A stretch of DNA of 64,000 bases from Phormidesmis priestleyi Ana. GTDB taxonomy: Bacteria; Cyanobacteriota; Cyanobacteriia; Phormidesmidales; Phormidesmidaceae. The notes under the pieces were generated by a model, which saw only the letters and a program-made list of their open reading frames with translations, searched no databases and was not told where the DNA came from. The stretch is from the NCBI GenBank assembly GCA_001314865.1, contig LJZR01000014.1:1-64000 (forward strand), read 5' to 3'. Below, in pieces: positions 58,920 to 64,000 of this stretch (within the stretch, counting starts at the first letter, position 1; every line of letters starts with the position of its first letter). Position numbers and translations under genes: made by a program.

Positions 58920-60175
58920 CGCTGAAGGTGGGTTTGCGCGACAATTTGCCCGTTTTTAATTGTGGTACGGTCTATCGGCGCAGCGCCAATCGCTTCAGAG
59001 ACTGATTGGGCGCTCAAAATAACTAAGTCTGCGATATTTCCCGGTGCAATGCTGTGTTGATGAATGCCGATGGCTTGTGCTGCTTGGGTCGTAGCCATCG
59101 CTAAGCACTGTTGATGGTGGGCGGTGGTTCCTAGCTGTAGGGCCTGGGCGATGAGTGTGCAAATTTTAAGCGGGTCGCCATCGCCAAAAGGCGTAAAAAG
59201 ATTTTGGATGTTGTTGGTTGCGATCGCACAATTTACACCCATTGCCATCAGCCGATCCACAGGTGCTACGCCCCGCCGAACGTTATGGGTATCTTGGCGG
59301 GCCATCATATACAAATCGGACGCGGGCAGCGCCAGTATAGAGATCCCGGCCTCGCGTAGCAGTGTGCCCATTGCTTGCAGTTCTGCGGGTAGTAGTCCGG
59401 CGAGGCGAGTCATGTGGCCTAGGCATACGCGATGTTGCCAGCCGCGCCGAATGGTTTCTTGCGCTACAAAAGGTAGTAGCAGCGGTGCATCGTCGTCCAA
59501 AAAGTCGAGGTGAAAGTCTATATCGCAGTTGAACTGTTGGGCGATGTCGAAGACGATACGAATGTTTTGCTGTGGGTTGGGGTCGGTATAGGGCGCCGAT
59601 CCAATCACATCCCCGCCCATGCTCATGGTTTCTCGCAGCATCGCTTCGGTTCCCGGCTGGTTGGTGATGCCTTCTTGCGCGAATATGGCGAGCTGTAGAG
59701 TAAGGCGCTGGGCGTACGCTTGCTTGAGTGGCAGCAGTGCTTTGATTGAAGTGAGCTGTAGTACTGGATCAACTTCTACATGACTGCGAATGGCGCTGAC
59801 GCCGAAGGCGATCGCATTGTCTAGCACTCTCTTGGCTCGCGTTTGAATATCTTCTATGGTAAAACCGCTTTTTAGCCGAAAAGTTTCTTCGAGCGCTTCT
59901 TGAAAAGTCCCTTTCTGTGCAGGATATTGTTCTAAAAGAAAGGCTTTATCTAAATGCAAATGAGGGTCTATGAGTCCTGGAATGACCAGCTTCCCTCCTG
60001 CATTTATTGTTGTTTGAGCTGTTGTTTGAGCTGTTGTTTGAGCTGTTGTTTGAGCAGGCGTTTTGATACTGGGAGAGACGTCAGTGATGAATTGATTTTG
60101 GATGGTGATGGTATGAGGCCCTTCATACCCAATGACGATAGCGTTTTCAATTTTGAGGTTTGGCAAGGGTTTCAC
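58907..60175 (-). CDS. Amidohydrolase, cytosine-deaminase-like, with substituted catalytic Asp
   Basis: A 422-residue metal-dependent hydrolase. The metal-site motif HLHLDKAF, then HVEVDP, HLDFLDDDAPLL and LGHM follow the order of the CodA/AtzC group of amidohydrolases. At the position where these enzymes have SDNIQ or HDD (catalytic, metal-binding Asp) the sequence reads ATNNIQNLFTPFGDGD, with Asn instead of Asp. The N-terminal AQTT repeat is encoded by four 12-bp units (60009-60056). The start is GTG at 60175. The substrate (cytosine, an N-substituted amide or another) cannot be settled. Sequence fidelity at the Asn codon would decide whether it is active. Confidence 0.78.
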   Translation of the reverse strand: MKPLPNLKIENAIVIGYEGPHTITIQNQFITDVSPSIKTPAQTTAQTTAQTTAQTTINAGGKLVIPGLIDPHLHLDKAFLLEQYPAQKGTFQEALEETFRLKSGFTIEDIQTRAKRVLDNAIAFGVSAIRSHVEVDPVLQLTSIKALLPLKQAYAQRLTLQLAIFAQEGITNQPGTEAMLRETMSMGGDVIGSAPYTDPNPQQNIRIVFDIAQQFNCDIDFHLDFLDDDAPLLLPFVAQETIRRGWQHRVCLGHMTRLAGLLPAELQAMGTLLREAGISILALPASDLYMMARQDTHNVRRGVAPVDRLMAMGVNCAIATNNIQNLFTPFGDGDPLKICTLIAQALQLGTTAHHQQCLAMATTQAAQAIGIHQHSIAPGNIADLVILSAQSVSEAIGAAPIDRTTIKNGQIVAQTHLQRTLT

Positions 60176-60352
60176 AGCTCATGATGGGATATGAATTTGC
60201 TTGAATGTTAGAACTTTTCGTGCCGTTTGCTGTCAACAGTCCAACCGTTGTAAATAGGTTAATATCAGGATCAAATTGACATTAGGGCACAATAGCTTGG
60301 CTAAGCGCCTACGTTCTCTATTTGTCATCCATTTTTAAAAGGTCGATGTAAT

Positions 60353-60598
60353 ATGACTCCTTTTTTCTCTCAAACAGGACAGCTGAACCGCATTATATTA
60401 GCGCTATTAGGTACTTATTTTTTTGCCTATGCCGTTGCCCGGATTGAAGTGTTTCACGGAGTAGAAACCTATCCTAATAACAAAATGGAAGGGCGTCATT
60501 TGTACGTTGCTAAAAAAGACCAAGCGCCCGGTGAAGGTTGGGAGTACAAAGTCTTTTTCCCGGCGATTAAGCTGGAGGAACTGCTTAGAAACTTTTAG
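60353..60598 (+). CDS. Small cyanobacterial-type hypothetical protein (81 aa)
   Basis: An 81-residue protein with AAAAGG upstream of ATG 60353. The N-terminal half contains one hydrophobic segment (about 12-28), and the rest is charged with VAKKDQAPGEGWEYKVFFPAIKLEELL. It has the appearance of a real small protein, with no recognised domain. The stop codon lies inside the first copy of a 15-bp repeat (60593-60637). Confidence 0.6.
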   Translation: MTPFFSQTGQLNRIILALLGTYFFAYAVARIEVFHGVETYPNNKMEGRHLYVAKKDQAPGEGWEYKVFFPAIKLEELLRNF

Positions 60599-60749
60599 CG
60601 AAATGAGTTTTAGCGAAATGAGTTTTAGCGAAATCAGCTACTCGCGCTCCTTTTGACATCCAAATTGATCTGGCCAAAATTGACCTGCCCAGATTGACTC
60701 GCTCAAATTGACCTGCCCAGATTGACCTGCTCAAATTGACCTGCCCAGA
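60593..60749. repeat. Two adjacent tandem arrays (15 bp and 14 bp)
   Basis: First array: three copies of ttttagcgaaatgag (60593-60637), starting inside the stop codon context of the 60353-60598 gene. Second array: six copies of aaattgacctgccc and variants (60662-60749). They are separated by 24 bp of unique sequence and are unrelated to each other. Confidence 0.88.
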
Positions 60750-60872
60750 ACAATCTCAAAGCTGAGCTGATGTTGATTGCTCACAATATTCTGTGAACAG
60801 AAATCTGTTGTTAAACAGACGAATGGAATTGTTGCAGCGATCGCAACACATACCACACTTTTTCTATTGCTT

Positions 60873-61319
60873 TTATAGTCTTTCAGCGACCTGCTTGAGC
60901 CTTTGCAGCTGGCTTTCCATATCTTTTTTCGTCCAGCTCGCCGCAAACTGCTTAAACCCAAAGCTTACAAGCGGGTTGGGAATAGTGAATTCAAAGCGGT
61001 TTAGCAGCGTTGTCCCCGAGATACCCTCTCGACTTTCGGGCTGACATTCCCAGCGATCGCACCCCTGAAAGAACCCATCAAATCCCCACACAATTAGGCC
61101 TGGCGATCGCTCTCTGACAGTGCTCCGCAGCGTCGGTGTTAGTAGTGGCACCTTCAGCCTAAAGTCAAACTCACTGCCAACCGCTGTGTTCCAATCACCT
61201 ACTGGCACACATTCTAAGGCCGGATTAAGCCACTGGTGCATCAGCTTGCGCTCGGTAAAACAACGCTCTACTGCCGTGGCATTTGTCCAGATAAAGACAG
61301 ACTGCTCGTAAACATTCAT
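60873..61319 (-). CDS. SRPBCC-superfamily (polyketide-cyclase-like) protein
   Basis: A 148-residue helix-grip fold protein. The pattern FIWTNATAVERCFTERKLMHQWLNPALECVPVGDW followed by beta-strands and a C-terminal helix is typical of cyanobacterial SRPBCC proteins, which bind hydrophobic ligands. The start codon overlaps the stop of the upstream transaldolase-like gene by four bases (ATGA), so the pair is translationally coupled. The ligand is unknown. Confidence 0.78.
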   Translation of the reverse strand: MNVYEQSVFIWTNATAVERCFTERKLMHQWLNPALECVPVGDWNTAVGSEFDFRLKVPLLTPTLRSTVRERSPGLIVWGFDGFFQGCDRWECQPESREGISGTTLLNRFEFTIPNPLVSFGFKQFAASWTKKDMESQLQRLKQVAERL

Positions 61320-62011
61320 GTACGGTCGCTCCCCATTTGCTGTGCGGCTTTCTCAAAGTCTGCTGTGGCCTTAAGGGTCGCTGGCACATTGAAAAAGGCC
61401 TGGGCGATCGCCTCAGAAAATGTAAAAGTATCAACGCCGCGAGCCGCTAAAAAAGAAATATCCTCAACTTCCCGAATACTCGCCGTCAGTAGTCGAGTCG
61501 TGCTATTTACGCCATTGAGGGCTTCTTGCATCATCGCCAACTCAGTCCTACCCGTTCGCCCCAAGTCGTTAATACGACCCAGATACGGCGCTGCATAGCG
61601 AGCGCCAATTGCAGCTGCAATGAGTACCTGATGCACAGCGTATACGGCTGTAATCGTGATGGGTATTCCGTTTTGGATTAATTTGCTAGCCGCAGCAGTG
61701 CCGATTTGAGTAGCCGGAATCTTGACAATGACTTTGGGATCTATGCTGCCAAGGGCCTGCCCTACTTCGTACAGCGCCGCTGTCGAACTTCCCCATGCCT
61801 GCATATGTACTTCCTGTGCGCCTAGCTGTAAAGCCTGCTGAGTCAGCGCTTTGATCGAACTGATCTGACAGACAATATCAGCTTGCTGTAGCAGAATTGG
61901 ATTGCAGGTAACGCCGTAAAAAAGGCCCGTGGGTAGCCAAGTTTGCCACTGCTTAACGTCTGCCGTGTCTAAATACAGTCTTAAATGGGGCTTGGTCGCC
62001 TGTGAATCCAT
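61316..62011 (-). CDS. Transaldolase-family protein (fructose-6-phosphate aldolase-like)
   Basis: A 231-residue (beta/alpha)8 enzyme of the transaldolase/FSA subfamily. LYLDTADVKQWQTWLPTGLFYGVTCNPILLQQA is the conserved opening (Asp and Asn sites), VIVKIPATQIGTAA carries the Schiff-base Lys, and GRINDLGRTG is the family loop. Its size is like FSA/TalC (about 220) rather than the 330-residue TalB. ATG at 62011. Coupled to the SRPBCC gene. It probably cleaves or transfers three-carbon units on sugars; the substrate is not certain. Confidence 0.9.
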   Translation of the reverse strand: MDSQATKPHLRLYLDTADVKQWQTWLPTGLFYGVTCNPILLQQADIVCQISSIKALTQQALQLGAQEVHMQAWGSSTAALYEVGQALGSIDPKVIVKIPATQIGTAAASKLIQNGIPITITAVYAVHQVLIAAAIGARYAAPYLGRINDLGRTGRTELAMMQEALNGVNSTTRLLTASIREVEDISFLAARGVDTFTFSEAIAQAFFNVPATLKATADFEKAAQQMGSDRT

Positions 62012-62075
62012 CGAAGTCTTGCGGAGAAAAAGATGTCTTCACAGGCTATCTCATTTGAGGCCATGCCTGACGGCC

Positions 62076-63626
62076 TTAACTGAAGTTGTTGAATGTTGAA
62101 CCCGTTAGGAAATGGTTGCTTGGTAACCCGGCGACAGTAGAATCGGTTAGCTCGCTGGAGAGAGGGTCGCGGTGCATCGTGGGTTCACCGGTTGTCCCGA
62201 TTGGTTGCTGAGCCTCGGCTAGCTCTAGCGGGATTACTTCGGTGACTATAATGTTGTCGATAAAGCCACCGACGCTGTCGCTAGGCCCGATGGCCCGAAA
62301 GGCTAAGGTACTCACGCTGCGATCGCCCCCTATCACCTCATAGTCAAAAGTTAACCATTCACCTTTGCCCCCGCCAGTCAGTGTATCTAGCTTCTTGCCC
62401 TCCCAAAACACTTCCACTGCGGTGGTGCTGTCGGGCCGACCACCATTGCTAAAGTCTACCGATAGCTGATAGGTCTGGCCCGTTAGGGTATCAATGTTTT
62501 GGCCAATCGTACTGTTTTGCCGGTAAATATCTAACTCTACCCAGGCGCTACCCTCAGCGGCTGCACCCGCGATCGCAGCTCGTTTATCAACCTGTAGCCC
62601 AATACCCGAAATGGTAGACCAGCCAACAATTCGCTTGTACATGCCATATTCGCCAATGTCCAGCGGAATATCTTCAAAGCTGCCATTTATCACCAAGTTT
62701 GGTGCCGGTGCTAGTGCTATGGGCTGTGTGTGGATATCAAGCGTCGTTACAGATCCCTCACCGCTGCCGTACAGGCTGCGAATGCCGTTGATGTCATCTT
62801 CCAATAAGAAAGCGCTGCCCGACGAAAAGCGGTTACGCAGTGTCGAATTCATGATGGCATCTGTGTCATCCTCATGGTCTAGCCCTAGAGAATGACCTAT
62901 CTCATGAACTGCTGTTTCTAAAAACCTATTGGCAGTCCAGTTCTCATCGGCGTCAAAGGTGATGTCGCCATTCTCTGGGAAAAAGGCATAGGCTAACGTA
63001 CCGCTAACGCCATCGATACTTTCAGCTGTCACGTAAATGTCTACGAGATCGCCCGCGCCCGGATCTGCCACTTCGACAAAATCTAAAGGCGAATGATTTG
63101 CCCAAGTTTGCAGCGCTGTTGCAAACAGCATTTTTGCCTGCAGTGTGCTGATACCGTTTAACTGAAAGTTATTATACGCAAATGTCACAGTTGTTGCTTT
63201 TCGTCCGTCCGCCTTGCCGTCGGTACGGAGCCACTTGCGCACATTAGGGGTGCTAGAGCTATCATCATTGTCAATCCGTTGCCCGCTTTGGCTCACGGTG
63301 GTAAATGCAGCGGCTTTTTCGGGGAGTCCCACAAGGTTGCTAAAAACAGAAGGTGTCTGTGAAAACCCCTGTGAAAACCCCTGTGAAAACTTTTGTGAAA
63401 AGTCGGTCTGCCGGGCGCCTGATAGGAATGTCAAAGAGTTGAGCAACGCTGCTGCTTCAGGCTCTACTGAGGTTTTAGAAAATAAAACATTGAGATCGGT
63501 AATTAAGCTTTGGCGTAATGCCGCCTGTTGTGCTCCTAACCCAAGTGGATCACCAAAGTGATCGGTAATTTGAGTCAAGGCGGTTAAAAAATTAGAATAT
63601 ATTGACGAATTTAGGGGCGAAGACAT
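62076..63626 (-). CDS. Matrixin-type (M10A) metalloprotease with C-terminal beta domain
   Basis: A 516-residue extracellular-type metalloprotease. The zinc motif VHEIGHSLGLDHEDD (HExxHxxGxxH) is followed by the Met-turn in DAIMNSTL. The N-terminal part includes TVTFAYNNFQLNG and LDFVEVAD of the matrixin fold. The C-terminal region (about 310-490; NGSFEDIPL, WVELDIY and FIDNIIVTEV) resembles DUF642-type carbohydrate-binding domains. FSQGFSQG repeats are encoded by a 12-bp unit (63357-63404) in the linker. There is no classical signal peptide, so type I or another route is possible. The TIMP-like protein in this window could in principle act on such a protease; that is speculation. Confidence 0.88.
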   Translation of the reverse strand: MSSPLNSSIYSNFLTALTQITDHFGDPLGLGAQQAALRQSLITDLNVLFSKTSVEPEAAALLNSLTFLSGARQTDFSQKFSQGFSQGFSQTPSVFSNLVGLPEKAAAFTTVSQSGQRIDNDDSSSTPNVRKWLRTDGKADGRKATTVTFAYNNFQLNGISTLQAKMLFATALQTWANHSPLDFVEVADPGAGDLVDIYVTAESIDGVSGTLAYAFFPENGDITFDADENWTANRFLETAVHEIGHSLGLDHEDDTDAIMNSTLRNRFSSGSAFLLEDDINGIRSLYGSGEGSVTTLDIHTQPIALAPAPNLVINGSFEDIPLDIGEYGMYKRIVGWSTISGIGLQVDKRAAIAGAAAEGSAWVELDIYRQNSTIGQNIDTLTGQTYQLSVDFSNGGRPDSTTAVEVFWEGKKLDTLTGGGKGEWLTFDYEVIGGDRSVSTLAFRAIGPSDSVGGFIDNIIVTEVIPLELAEAQQPIGTTGEPTMHRDPLSSELTDSTVAGLPSNHFLTGSTFNNFS

Positions 63627-64000
63627 CAGAGTTTAAGGACAAAGTTTGGGTAAAACGACTTGAAGAAATAAGGTACAGTCCCCTTAACTCTCTCCATTAA
63701 GTTGGAAAAATGACTCAGGTGAAGAAGCTTAAGAAAAAATGCTACTGATAAACGTAAGCGTTACAAATAGGTTGGCACGATATGTGTGATACGGTGCCAT
63801 CAACGGCGGTGTTCTTAATAAAGCGTGCATGAGTAATCACGGTGTTCGATTTTTTGCAGTGTCATTTTTTTTGCGGTGTTCAATTTTCTGCGGCCCGTTG
63901 GCTGTATATCCGCCAGTAAAGGGTATCCGAGATGAGCCTAAAACAGACTGCAAAACTAGTGGCTTTAGTGGATTAAGGCGTAGACGAGAGCCCACGTTTG
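63627..64000. other. Gene-free end of window
   Basis: No gene is supported in the last 374 bp, upstream of the matrixin gene. It should contain that gene's promoter. Short T-rich repeats are seen near 63840-63890 (ttttttgcagtg/ttttttgcggtg). Confidence 0.4.

Overview
This window is chromosomal DNA of a cyanobacterium. The evidence is the frequent HIP1 octamer (gcgatcgc) in and between genes, a light-dependent protochlorophyllide reductase, a BicA-type bicarbonate transporter, separate orange-carotenoid-protein modules, a Psb32-like TPM protein, and several families that are typical of cyanobacteria (DUF1350, DUF928, CHAT-TPR, two-partner-secretion exoproteins). No rRNA, tRNA, CRISPR array, insertion sequence or prophage was recognised. 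The genus cannot be fixed from the sequence alone.

Layout. 1-5.1 kb: two tiny membrane ORFs, a Tat-exported Rieske lipoprotein, a DUF1350 hydrolase-like protein, an unknown protein, then a CTDH gene and an HCP gene, i.e. the two halves of the orange carotenoid protein as separate genes. 5.4-6.5 kb: DNA polymerase IV. 6.7-12.8 kb: bicA-like SulP transporter followed by a compact seven-gene Mrp-type Na+/H+ antiporter operon (C-D-E-F-G-DUF4040-B); together they suggest Na+-coupled bicarbonate uptake with Na+ re-export. 12.9-17.4 kb: DUF296 and DUF218 proteins, por, a methyltransferase and an Rpn-family nuclease. 17.6-20.7 kb: two DUF697-type GTPases in tandem; two more paralogues lie at 27.1-28.7 and 42.2-44.2 kb. 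20.9-32.3 kb: a HAD protein with a degenerate active site, a CrtH-like FAD oxidoreductase, a secreted 16-residue-repeat protein, a phosphoribulokinase-like enzyme without the P-loop regulatory cysteine, a TIMP/NTR-like secreted protein, an aldo/keto reductase and a GST-like protein. 32.3-39.2 kb: a CHAT-TPR protein, a TpsA exoprotein, a small secreted peptide and a DUF928 protein. 39.3-52 kb: M15 peptidase, SDR, FKBP, GTPase, polysaccharide deacetylase, ChaN-like protein, RlmN, SPFH protein, secreted protein and a PAS-GAF histidine kinase. 52.2-64 kb: purN, a small conserved protein, an acyltransferase/hydrolase pair reminiscent of plant phytyl ester synthase, Psb32-like TPM protein, zinc-ribbon protein, AI-2E-family transporter, amidohydrolase, SRPBCC protein, transaldolase-like protein and a matrixin metalloprotease.

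A window-wide feature is the abundance of short private tandem repeats. They sit at gene ends, in gene-free gaps and inside linker or terminal regions of proteins. In the coding copies I parsed, the unit length is always a multiple of three (9, 12 or 15 bp); outside genes it is often 13, 14, 16 or 17 bp. This looks like ongoing replication-slippage expansion filtered by reading-frame selection.

The strongest candidates for follow-up are the split carotenoid-protein pair, the bicA-mrp block, the CHAT-TpsA-DUF928 locus, the GTPase paralogues, and three enzymes whose usual catalytic or regulatory residues are missing (HAD, PRK-like, amidohydrolase).
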